From: Naumovozyma dairenensis CBS 421 | Taxonomy: Eukaryota; Ascomycota; Saccharomycetes; Saccharomycetales; Saccharomycetaceae | Assembly (NCBI RefSeq): GCF_000227115.2 | Contig: NC_016484.1 | Coordinates: 620,001-684,000, forward strand | Direction of reading: 5' to 3' | Length of the DNA: 64,000 nt | Part shown: positions 54,776-64,000 of the stretch, in pieces | How the letters are laid out: each line of letters opens with the position of its first letter | Numbering within the stretch: position 1 is the stretch's first letter | Translations under genes and position numbers: made by a program | The notes under the pieces: model-generated | Told to the model about the DNA's origin: nothing | Seen by the model: only the letters and a program-made list of their open reading frames with translations | The model's database searches: none

Positions 54776-56731
54776 ATGTCAAATACTGATGGTATAGACA
54801 CATTCGAAAGGCCAATAGAAGAAGTAACAGATGGTAATACATTTGCTACAAATGAAGGGACTGGGTTACAAAATGAAGAGAGAGAAAGATTACTAAGTAA
54901 CCAAACAGAAACAAATTATCATACTAATGAGAACTCTTCCACTATTGTACCAAAACCTTCTCATAGAACTCCCATAGGCTCTACTACCACTGATGGTACT
55001 GCTGCAAATACTACTGCTATTACGACAAACCCACATAGCAATGATTTAGAATCTACCACCTCAGACGGACCTATGAGAAGGCAATATGAAATTCAAAAAG
55101 ATTACAGAAATTTTTATCATAACTCAAGAATTCTTTTGATTATTGTTGTGTCCATGTCAGCAATATGGTTCATCATTTCATTAATTTCCGATTTCTTCTT
55201 CAATTTTAGATTTAATAATAAATTAACGAGTTTCAATAACATAATATTACTCTTAATATCTATGGTTGCTAATTCGTGTAATTACATCTTTAATGACATT
55301 GAATTATATTCACAATTAGATTATTCTCTAAACATAATCCTAGCATCTTTAACATGGTTCAATTTGGTACTACTATACTTGATTAAATTCACAAGATCCA
55401 GACTATCATTCACTGACAAGGCAATCTATATATGGACTATATTCACATTTATACTAGGTGCCACATTAGATTGGCAAAATCATAAATATGCAATACAATT
55501 AAATAGACAAGCACCCACCACTATTGACGGGAATGATGAAATGAGACAGCCAATAACTTCGAAACACACAATAAATGAATGGTTACAAATAGCAACAAGA
55601 AATATAATAAAATTGTTCTTATTAGCCGCATTAATTTCATTAACCTTAACTCAATTATTATACACAATCGATCTTCATCGTACTGCACCAGCTAGGAGTG
55701 AATTCCAATTCACTGACCCTACAAACAACACACAGATTCATATAAGGTGTCATTTGAAAAACTTGCATGGTAGCGGCGGCGAGGGAAACAGTAACGACAA
55801 GAAGACAACCCATCCAATCATATTGTATGAACATGGTGGATTTGATACATGGTATGAATCAGCAGATTGGATTAAAGAATTGTATCAATTAAATAGAATA
55901 GATTCTTATTGTGTTTATGAAAGGGCTGGATATGGATTTAGTGATTCCATGGGGGCACCTACTTCTATTTCATTACAAATTGAATCATTGAATCATGCTT
56001 TGAATTCCATTATTAAAGAAAATACAAAGGATTTTGAGGGTGCGGATATGAAATTTGTGGCTGTTGGATTTGGGTATGGTGGATTGTTTTCCAGGAGTTG
56101 GTGTGCTGAGAATTTAGATCTATGTGATGGGATGATTTTGGTCGATTCTTGGCATGAAGATTTATTATTGAAGAATTATATTTCCAGATTATTACCTGAT
56201 CCAGATCATGATGATGATGATGGTGACGACAATAATCGCGATGATGACAATGATAATCATAATGGTAAGAAACGTAAAGAATGGAGATTTACTAAAGAAT
56301 TAGGTACAAGGAATGGATGGAAATTATGGTGGAAAGGATTTTGGAATAGTTTTGGTTTAAATCTTCAATTATCATGGATTTTAAAACATCATGGTTCCAT
56401 GGATAGAATTCTTGGAAGAGAAATGAAATATCAAAATAGATTCCTTAGAATGAAATATTTGGAAACTGTTACTAGTTCCATATTGAGTTATAATGAGATT
56501 ATTAAAAATAATAAGAATTTGAAACATGTGAAAACTACAGTTGTAAGTTCTAAAGAAATGATTAGAAGATCAACCCAATGGGGTGATTGGCAAAGATCTT
56601 TGACAAAATTATCTTCCAATACTAAAGAATGGAAAATTGTGGAAGGTGATCATGAAATTTATAAGTATGGACTTGGAAAAGAACAATTACAAAATGTCTT
56701 GTTAAGATTCCTTGAATTCGAGATGGTCTAG
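54776..56731 (+). CDS. Multispanning membrane protein with alpha/beta-hydrolase-like domain (YNL115C type)
   Basis: A 651-residue protein of unknown function, about the size of S. cerevisiae Ynl115c and in its position. A Thr/Asn-rich N-terminus (about 115 residues) is followed by roughly five hydrophobic spans (ILLIIVVSMSAIWFIISLIS, IILLLISMVANSCNYIF, IILASLTWFNLVLLYL, AIYIWTIFTFILGATL, IKLFLLAALISLTLTQLL), then a soluble domain from about residue 305. That domain looks like an alpha/beta hydrolase: ILYEHGGFDTWY (oxyanion HGG), YCVYERAGYGFSD, and a nucleophile-elbow site near residue 429 reading VGFGYGG. The usual serine (GxSxG) is not present there, so it may be inactive. An Asp/Asn run lies near 480-500. 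Confidence 0.82.
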   Translation: MSNTDGIDTFERPIEEVTDGNTFATNEGTGLQNEERERLLSNQTETNYHTNENSSTIVPKPSHRTPIGSTTTDGTAANTTAITTNPHSNDLESTTSDGPMRRQYEIQKDYRNFYHNSRILLIIVVSMSAIWFIISLISDFFFNFRFNNKLTSFNNIILLLISMVANSCNYIFNDIELYSQLDYSLNIILASLTWFNLVLLYLIKFTRSRLSFTDKAIYIWTIFTFILGATLDWQNHKYAIQLNRQAPTTIDGNDEMRQPITSKHTINEWLQIATRNIIKLFLLAALISLTLTQLLYTIDLHRTAPARSEFQFTDPTNNTQIHIRCHLKNLHGSGGEGNSNDKKTTHPIILYEHGGFDTWYESADWIKELYQLNRIDSYCVYERAGYGFSDSMGAPTSISLQIESLNHALNSIIKENTKDFEGADMKFVAVGFGYGGLFSRSWCAENLDLCDGMILVDSWHEDLLLKNYISRLLPDPDHDDDDGDDNNRDDDNDNHNGKKRKEWRFTKELGTRNGWKLWWKGFWNSFGLNLQLSWILKHHGSMDRILGREMKYQNRFLRMKYLETVTSSILSYNEIIKNNKNLKHVKTTVVSSKEMIRRSTQWGDWQRSLTKLSSNTKEWKIVEGDHEIYKYGLGKEQLQNVLLRFLEFEMV

Positions 56732-57010
56732 ATTAAATGAATTTCATTTATTTACAAGAAAGGAAAAAATTTACATTCTTATATAAAATTATGCTATACG
56801 TACTGTAAACAGAAAACTATTCTACAAAAAAAAAAAATATAACAAAGAAGGGAGAAGGAAATATAAAAAAAATAATAACGGTAAGTGGAGAAAGCAAAAC
56901 AAGTGGTAATAGTAATAGTAATTTTTTCTAAATAAAATTATACGGAGAAAAAGGAATAAGAAAAAGAAGGTTATATAATGTAAGATAATAATGATAATAA
57001 TATATATGTC

Positions 57011-58675
57011 TCAATTCTTGGCATTGGAATTTGCAGTTGGAATATCCACAATTTGGTCTCCTTCACTTTCCAATTCACTTTCACTTTCTTCATCACTACT
57101 CTCTAGTGAAGCTTCCAAATCACATGCGGATCTACAATTAGGACAAACGAATTGAGGATAAGTTAACATGACCAATCTTCTAATACAATGGAAATGCCAA
57201 CTATGAGCACAAGGTGAGATGAAAATAGCTTGGCAAGCTTTAATCTTTGATAAACAAATGGAACAATCTTCATCTTCATTTGCATGATCCTGCTCCTGTT
57301 GTTGTTGTTGTGATGGATCTTGAATCATAATTTTTTGTAAATTTTTTATTCGTTGTAATGCTTCCTTGTTAAATGCATTAGCTCTTAATTTCCATGATCT
57401 ATTTAATTCCACTCTCATTCTAACACAACGATAAATTTCTTCAGTACCACCTCTAAAATCCATTCCTAATTGAATAATATCACCATCATGTAATAAAATA
57501 TCTTTGGACATGGTTGATGCGGGAGATAATCTTTGATGATTTAAAAAGGTTCCACTTGAAGACTTCACATCTCTTACGAACCAATTCCCCATTTCATCCA
57601 CTTTAAAACAACCGTGAGTTCTTGATACGACTTTTGACTTGAACACTACAGGGTGATATTGTTCAGGGATCTTTGATATGGCTTCTCTCACTCGTTCAGT
57701 GTATCTTCCAATGACTAATTGAGATCCGGGACCTGCAGTTCTAATTACTGGATCAAAGAATAAACCTTGATTGGAAGTAGATGATGTATCAATGAATGGA
57801 GTCAATCTGATACTGAAGAAACCTCGTTTATTTTTACGTTCTTGTAAAGTTTGTGAGTCAATGGAATCAGGTAATGTTGTATCAGGTGGTAAATCTAATG
57901 ATAATATTTCTTTTACATTTTTTTGATCTGGTCCGTAGACAAAATGACGTAAGTTTTTTGAATTAAGTATATTATTATCATTATTATTTTCATTAGTAGG
58001 ATTAGTGCTGTTGACAATATTGGGATCAATTAGTTGTTGATTATTATTATTATTATTATTATTACTATTCGTGTTATGACCACTATTTTGGAAGAACGGA
58101 TTGGTGCTTGTATTCGAAACGTTATTGCTAGCTGTGTTTGATGGGAATGATTCCATTGTATTTGTAGCACGAGGGTTCACAGTATTATATTGCGATTGTG
58201 ATTGTAATTGTGGTTGATCAATACCGTGATCCATATTATTATTTGACTCTTGGATATTGGCATTTGATTGTGGTAGAGCAGTTAATGATAATGATATAGG
58301 CAGATGATACCTTGAATGATTGGAATGAGTTAAATGAGCTTGTGATTGTATTTGCATTTGAATTCTTGGATCTTGCCGAGTATCTGGTTGCTGTTGCTCT
58401 TGGTGGCCTTGGTGTTCTTGTTGTTCTTGTTGGATGGCAGGCAGGTTTTCTATACTATTCAAATTTGAAGCGAAGGGTGTGGACCCAGATAGACGTTGCT
58501 CGTTTGGATGTTGTTGTCTTATGCCTATGGATGTCAATAAAGCGTTAAAGCTAGAGCCCCTTGATCTTTGGGCTGGAGTATTCCCGTTGTGGTTACTATT
58601 ATTACTTGAATTACTTCCAGAAAGTTGATTTACGATGACTGTATTTGTAGTTACTGGAATAGGTGTATATACCAT
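57011..58675 (-). CDS. DMA2: Dma2/Dma1, FHA-RING ubiquitin ligase
   Basis: A 554-residue E3 ubiquitin ligase (S. cerevisiae Dma2: 522) of the Chfr/Rnf8 group, acting in spindle position checkpoint and septin control. The N-terminal half is Gln/Asn/Ser-rich. The FHA domain starts near residue 318 (GSQLVIGRYTERV) and keeps VVSRTHGCF and VKSSSGTFLNHQRL, the phosphothreonine-binding residues. The RING finger lies at about 469-514: CSICLSKIKACQAIFISPCA, HSWHFHCI and CPNCR. The tail is Ser/Glu-rich. DMA1 and DMA2 are WGD duplicates; the neighbour MLS1 favours DMA2. Confidence 0.94.
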   Translation of the reverse strand: MVYTPIPVTTNTVIVNQLSGSNSSNNSNHNGNTPAQRSRGSSFNALLTSIGIRQQHPNEQRLSGSTPFASNLNSIENLPAIQQEQQEHQGHQEQQQPDTRQDPRIQMQIQSQAHLTHSNHSRYHLPISLSLTALPQSNANIQESNNNMDHGIDQPQLQSQSQYNTVNPRATNTMESFPSNTASNNVSNTSTNPFFQNSGHNTNSNNNNNNNNQQLIDPNIVNSTNPTNENNNDNNILNSKNLRHFVYGPDQKNVKEILSLDLPPDTTLPDSIDSQTLQERKNKRGFFSIRLTPFIDTSSTSNQGLFFDPVIRTAGPGSQLVIGRYTERVREAISKIPEQYHPVVFKSKVVSRTHGCFKVDEMGNWFVRDVKSSSGTFLNHQRLSPASTMSKDILLHDGDIIQLGMDFRGGTEEIYRCVRMRVELNRSWKLRANAFNKEALQRIKNLQKIMIQDPSQQQQQEQDHANEDEDCSICLSKIKACQAIFISPCAHSWHFHCIRRLVMLTYPQFVCPNCRSACDLEASLESSDEESESELESEGDQIVDIPTANSNAKN

Positions 58676-61600
58676 TGTTAGCTTCGTCTGATGTTTATGG
58701 CAGAGACAATAGGGGAATTTTGATGCTATGATAGTCGTAGGACCGGCAAACAGTTAGAGCAGAGTAAATAGATTAAATGAAAGTTATATCAAAGGATATT
58801 AAGAAACAGTTGATGATGAGAATTGGATCAAACAGTGGATATGTAACTATGTTGCAAATTATAAGTAGGTTCCTATGATCTTCCAATTCTTCTTCTTGTT
58901 CTTCTCCACCTTCTCGTTGCTTGTTGCTCCTGCCCAGGAAAAAAATGGAGACTCGTAAATTATTTACTTTTTTAGGATTTTGTAAGAAAAATGAAAAAAA
59001 TTCTGTAATTCGGGGGTTAAAATATTTTGGTTAAAAAAATACTATGTCCTAAAAATTTTTAATATAGGTTAAAGATAGTTATAAGAATAGGGTCTTATTC
59101 CAGGCCCCGCCCCCACAAATTATTCTCAGCAGCGGACACAGAACTCTTTGGCTTTTATGGCCCCATACGGTTAAAAGCCAGGGTTTTAAAAATTTCGCGA
59201 GCCAAACATCAATTTCAAAAGAAAAAGGGGGTCATAGTGCACAGGGTAACAACTACCTTCAGGGAAACTGATGTCACAAAATATATCACGTCTCTCTAAA
59301 GTCTTCAAAGTCTGAAGAGATTAAAAAGATTGAAGAGACTGTAACAACCTGAGAGGTCTCGATTATTAAACTATATTATACTTACATATGTATATGCTCT
59401 CGTCTCTCAAAAAATTCAGATGTTAGTCAACCAATTATGTTTTTTGTACATACTTAGTATTTCTTCAGAACAGTCTTTATTCCACCACCGACAACTCATT
59501 GAGACTTTTAATTCTAAAGCCTCGGAGCAAATAACTGACCTAATAAGGGATAGCTCATTTACTTCTCCCTTTTTATGCCTTATAGTGGCCTTAAAAAAAA
59601 GAAAGGTTGGAATTCCTGGTTAGTTCATATTGGTAGATCCTGCAAGATGACACTCAGTAAATTGAGGTCCTCCTTAGAAAAATCTTGCTTGAATTTTTAG
59701 CCGGAACAAAAAGCCGTAGGCTAAGAATGATATAAAGCAAATAGTTTGTAAAGCTTTGATGCAATAAATCAAGCTGTAAATGCACCTCAGCTGACATTCA
59801 GGAAACAGCATTTAATGAACTTTATTTTGGAACTAGTCTTGATAACGAACTGAGTTAAATGGTAGAAAATTAGTCTTCAAGTAGGGTTAGGTCAACAGAA
59901 TGCGTCTACGCGCAGTCTAAACTCTATCATACTTCATACCCACTCGATTTTTCTTCAAATACAATTCTACTCCAGCAAAAATGCTTTTTGCTGTTTAATG
60001 ATTTACCTTTTCAATTGGGAATTTATTCTCAAAGTACTTCTAATAGATTCCGAGAGCGTTGTTGTCTAGTGAAAACCACGTGAAGGTGTATGAATGCGGG
60101 TGGATAAGAGAAGTCAAACAATTTCGGATTTCACAAAAAGAAATTCTTTTAAATAAATCTCATAAGAACAGAAAAAGAAGTATAACTCTTCTCTTGTGAT
60201 ACACGAAATTATTTCCTTGAAGTAAGCGATTAAAACGAACCTAACCATGCCAATCCAACGCATACATGAACTTTATTTTACCAACCAAAAAACTAGTTTT
60301 ACCAGTAATATCCCTAGGAGTTCTTGATATTGAGTTTGTGAAGCCTTGTTAGGGAAAACGGCATATACTCATACCAGCAGAAATCCTCTAAACTAGCTAA
60401 TGCTGGAAAAAAAGAAGGAGGAAGAAAAAGGAACTATTTTAAGTACTTCTCACAAAGGAAAGGATAAGGAAAACCTTTAGTTTGTAAATTTTCATTTTGC
60501 CATTGATGAAAAAATAAAAGGGAGACACCGGAGTGGCGTAGGGATCCTTTCGGTTCGATGCACCTTGATTGAAACATTTGGAAAAAAGCAACTGGGACAG
60601 TTTTTAAATGGGGGCGTAAAATGCTTGACCATCTTGTGACTAGAGACAACGTTTTTAGATTCTTGTGCTGCCCAATGGGCATTTCCACCTTATTCTAATG
60701 TAATGAAAACTGTTGATGTTTAAAAAGTCGAAAGAAATGTATTACCCCTCCAAAAGAAAGTTGAAAACGATACCAAGAGCAACAGTTGCAAAAGCCATTG
60801 ATGTTGATATTGTTTCATCCTTTCCGTTTGGGGGGGGGGGGGGGTTCCAAACTTTCTTGCTTTATTAGGAAAGCAACAAGTATACTGAAAATGACAAAAC
60901 AAAAGAACCCCTTGGCTGTACTGACTTACTTTTGACAGGAATATAATGAAGGATATTTATATGTTTCAGAAAACTCAATTCTGTCTGTATTCATCAACAT
61001 TGCATTCCTAAGTGGGTAGTAATCAAATACTTTATTTTGAGGTTTATCACGTTATCTATAAATAAATTGTCGCCCCAAAAAAAAGAAATAAAAAAGTACC
61101 ACGTTTCTCAATGGTAATTCCATGAACACCCAACAACTGGTAAACTACGAAGATCTCAACTAGTTATGTTTCTGTAATAACTTAAAACTTTATAGCACAA
61201 TTTCCCTGTGACATTTACCCACAAAAAAACTTCCTCATCGCGGACAACGGGATTAAAAGTCCGACATATGCTACAGCTTTTGACAGCAAACTTAGATCGG
61301 ATGATGAATACAAGCTGTATGACACGTAATTAAAGTAGAAAATCGTAGAATCAATTAGAAATATTTTTACTGAAGTGACCAAAAAGGGTCCTCATTCATT
61401 TTTGTGGTGATAACTATGACAATTTGTGTTTTTTTGTTCATTTTTTTGGGAAATTAGATGATCCCTTTTTTTTTTTATTTTTTCTCCATATTTATGAATG
61501 TGCGGGCGCTACCAAACCACGTGCCTAGGGGATCGGAGTTGTTGTTATTTCAAAGCATATAACCGAAATGATGATTATATAATTAAAACATCTTGAAGAA

Positions 61601-62560
61601 ATTTTTCATACAAATATAATTACCATGTAAATATATGATAGAAAATATACAAGATATAAGTACAGTGGTTGGTTCACCTTGTTTAAGTCGTTCCACTTGA
61701 TAGACCTACCAAACAAATGTTGAGGAGAGTACCAAAAAATCCTTTTGTTAAATAACCTCAAATACGCTGGAATATCAAACAAGTCGTGGGTAATACTGCA
61801 TAGCAACATACACTCTAAAACAAAACGGTTTACAACTGCATTCTATCACAGTCATCTCTACACTTTGAGCATATTAATTCTATAACTCAATGTCCCAAAC
61901 TTTAAAGATGCTCACGAACCAGTGCCCCTAAGTGGTATGATAACGTCTTTTCCAAATCTCCAATACTTACTCTTCACACTAATTTAAAGATATTACCTAC
62001 CCTTAAGAAAACTCTATATAATCAAGAATGTATTTCAGGTTCTTACGTAGACAGCTGATGATCATTTGATTTCAGCGCACATGAACAAATATTCAACATG
62101 ATTTGTTCGGTATTATTTTCTACGGACATAATGAACCTTACAGACACGTACGTTTAATCTGGTTGGGTTATTTATTCTATAAATATAATATAAACTAAGT
62201 TAGATATTAAGAAACATTCTTTTTATTAAAGACATAGTTTCTTAATATTATTCTCTTCCAATATATAGTGAAAACATTTTTCATTGGGAAACGCCTTTTT
62301 CTGTTACCCGCCGTAACCATGAATTCAGGCTGTTATTGATTCGAAACTCATCATGATTTGATATCATCACCCGACGGTAAGAGATATATATCGAAAAACT
62401 TTAGTAAACCCATATATCAATATGTTAGTGCTGTGAAGATAAGAGAGGAAAGAATATTGATTGACCAGGTTATCATGTCATACCTATATATATATATATA
62501 ATATATTTATGTTCAAATAGAAAGAAAAAGAGAATAAGTATTGTAGTTTTTAGATTTCTT
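58676..62560. other. 3.9-kb region without recognisable genes between DMA2 and MLS1
   Basis: All six frames give only short ORFs (at most about 84 codons) without family resemblance. The stretch contains the DMA2 promoter at its left end, CACGTG at about 60077 and 61519, a C-rich CAGGCCCCGCCCCCAC at 59101-59116, a G15 run (60830-60844), T-rich tracts around 61425-61485, and a TA tract (about 62483-62502). I see no tRNA, LTR or centromere with the usual CDEI-CDEII-CDEIII order. A decayed gene or an unknown ncRNA remains possible. Confidence 0.6.
60830..60844 (+). repeat. Poly-G run (15 G)
   Basis: Fifteen consecutive G, the longest G run in the window, within AT-rich gene-free sequence. Confidence 0.95.
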
Positions 62561-64000
62561 TTATAATTTACTCAAGTCAAAAGGCCTTTGCTTTGGAGTA
62601 ACGATTTCATCATATAATAAAGTAGTCAAGAAATCACTAAATTTTTCTCCAGTAATTTCTGGTAATAAATACTTCGCAGCCAAATCGAATTTATTTTGAT
62701 TACCCACAGGACTAACTTGTTTCAGTTTATCAACTTGTTCTTTCAATAATTTCGAAGTTAATTGTGGAGTCACTTTAATACCATCAGATGTCATTACAGA
62801 ATGAGTAACCCATTGGTATAATTGACAACGTGATACTTCTGCCGTGGCGGCATCTTCCATTAAACTATTAATTGGAACACAACCAGAACCTCTTAACCAA
62901 GCTTCCATATATTGTAAACCGATATCCAAATTTTGTTTAATACCTTCAATACTAACTTTCGCATTTATAATATTTGTATTAGTTAAATCTTGTGCGGTAA
63001 CTTTAGTCCCCTCTGATGGTACAAAATGAATTTGATTTGGAGTCCCCATATTAATGAAAACATCATTACAGATTTGAGCCAAAGCAGGATGGGCAATCCA
63101 AGAACCATCATGACCATTAGTCAATTCTCTAATCTTATCAGTCTTTACCTTATTCATAGCTGCATCATTTTTAACAGGATCATTTTTAATTGGGATTTGA
63201 GCAGCCATCCCACCCATAGCATGAACGTTTCTACGATGACATGTATTAATTAATCTTTTCACGTATGCATCCATGAATGGAGAAGTCATAGTCACTTGAT
63301 CTCTATCAGGTAATATATGATTTGGATCATTTTTAAATTTCTTAATTGTGGAAAAGATATAATCCCAACGACCACAATTCAAACCTGAAGAATGTTGACG
63401 TAATTGCCAAATAATTTCCTCCATTTGGAAAGAAGCTGGTAAAGTTTCAATCAAAACGGTAGCTCTAATAGTCCCTCTTGACATTCCTATATAATCTTGA
63501 GCCACGTTAAATATATCATTCCATAATTTTGCCTCTAAATGATGTTCCATTTTGGGTAAATAGAAATAAGGACCTTTACCTAATTGAACAGATTTTTCAG
63601 CGTTATGGAAGAAATACAGACCGAAATCGAAAATGGATGCAGAAATTGGTTCATTATCAACTAATAGATGGTTTTCAGTCATATGCCAACCACGTGGTCT
63701 TACTATAATAGTTGGAGAATCTTGTACTTTTTTATTTAATTTGTATGATTTACCCTTAATTGAAGTGAAATCGATTTGGTTTCTTAATACATCGTATAAA
63801 TTAATTTGACCACCGATTAAATTTGTCCAAGTTGGTGAGATGGAATCTTCAAAATCAGTCATGTAAGTGTTAACGTCTGAATTTAGAGCGTTAATTAACA
63901 TGTTTCTTAACGGTGGACCTGTGATTTCACATGATCTGTTGATCAAACCTGGAGCTAAAGAAGGACCTAACCATGTTGGATCGTTCCGAATTGAAACTGT
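62561..64000 (-). CDS. MLS1: Malate synthase (N-terminus beyond window edge)
   Basis: The frame runs off the right edge; 479 codons are visible of an enzyme of about 554 residues. It condenses glyoxylate and acetyl-CoA to malate in the glyoxylate cycle, needed for growth on C2 compounds. Visible features: DPTWLGP and [21 protein letters not shown], the catalytic Arg in [10 protein letters not shown], metal/substrate segments [12 protein letters not shown] and [12 protein letters not shown], the family signature [20 protein letters not shown] region, [19 protein letters not shown] with the catalytic Asp, and the C-terminal SKL peroxisomal targeting signal. DAL7 is the close paralogue used for allantoin; gene order points to MLS1. 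Its promoter is outside the window. Confidence 0.96.
   Translation of the reverse strand, partial: TVSIRNDPTWLGPSLAPGLINRSCEITGPPLRNMLINALNSDVNTYMTDFEDSISPTWTNLIGGQINLYDVLRNQIDFTSIKGKSYKLNKKVQDSPTIIVRPRGWHMTENHLLVDNEPISASIFDFGLYFFHNAEKSVQLGKGPYFYLPKMEHHLEAKLWNDIFNVAQDYIGMSRGTIRATVLIETLPASFQMEEIIWQLRQHSSGLNCGRWDYIFSTIKKFKNDPNHILPDRDQVTMTSPFMDAYVKRLINTCHRRNVHAMGGMAAQIPIKNDPVKNDAAMNKVKTDKIRELTNGHDGSWIAHPALAQICNDVFINMGTPNQIHFVPSEGTKVTAQDLTNTNIINAKVSIEGIKQNLDIGLQYMEAWLRGSGCVPINSLMEDAATAEVSRCQLYQWVTHSVMTSDGIKVTPQLTSKLLKEQVDKLKQVSPVGNQNKFDLAAKYLLPEITGEKFSDFLTTLLYDEIVTPKQRPFDLSKL

Noticed and set aside
61606..61809. 67-codon minus-strand ATG frame in the gene-free region
   Set aside because: Short, AT-driven hydrophobic end, and no resemblance to a known family.
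58676..62560. Point centromere in the DMA2-MLS1 interval
   Set aside because: CACGTG words exist (about 60077 and 61519), but no CDEIII-like TTTCCGAA follows at a suitable distance, and the syntenic region in S. cerevisiae is not near its centromere. An unconventional centromere cannot be excluded by eye.

Overview
This window is a nuclear chromosome segment from a budding yeast of the family Saccharomycetaceae, most likely a species that descends from the whole-genome duplication (WGD). The evidence is standard-code, intron-poor genes; the rare introns carry GTATGT and TACTAAC signals; a Rap1 site lies upstream of a ribosomal protein gene; and the gene order is almost that of S. cerevisiae chromosome XIV left arm from SNN1 to MLS1. 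A few genes (TMA46, OST2) belong to the sister block on S. cerevisiae chromosome XV, and others of the ancestral block (RAS, LEU4/LEU9, YPT52/53-type) are absent. This interleaving suggests differential loss of duplicates. Long Asn/Gln/His/Asp runs and a telomere-like GGGTGTCTGGGTG word would fit Naumovozyma, but the genus is not proven.

Layout. 1-10000 (all minus): end of SNN1, TCB2-type tricalbin, TOP2, RHO2. 10.4-19.3 kb: NST1 (minus), TMA46 (plus), APP1 (minus). 19.3-21.2 kb: a long divergent intergenic region holding a 354-bp element with 16-bp terminal inverted repeats and a near-perfect 8-bp target duplication, a hAT-type MITE candidate. 21.2-28.4 kb: ECM3/YNL095C-type transporter, RPS7 (one intron), tRNA-Leu(CAA) with intron, PHO23, OST2, OCA1. 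28.6-36.9 kb (minus): MIC27, AVT4, POL1. 38.2-40.2 kb: MET4. 40.2-43.1 kb: gene-poor, with a Ty1/copia gag-pol relic where LEU4 would be expected. 43.1-50.2 kb (plus): INP52, YNL108C-type phosphatase-fold gene, NOP15, CYB5. 50.6-54.3 kb (minus): DBP2 (intron), RPC19. 54.8-58.7 kb: YNL115C-type membrane protein, DMA2. 58.7-62.6 kb: an unusual 3.9-kb stretch with no recognisable gene. 62.6-64 kb: C-terminal part of MLS1.

The genes are unlinked in function, as usual in yeast. They serve replication and chromosomes (TOP2, POL1), ribosome production (RPS7, NOP15, DBP2, RPC19, TMA46), membrane contacts and lipid signalling (TCB2, APP1, INP52), and sulphur and glyoxylate metabolism (MET4, MLS1). Shared regulation is visible as MCB boxes before POL1 and TOP2, and PAC plus RRPE motifs before NOP15 and DBP2. 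POL1 and MET4 are each interrupted by small frameshifts at A-runs. In POL1 these put the conserved Ctf4-binding peptide out of frame, which is more likely sequence error than gene death.
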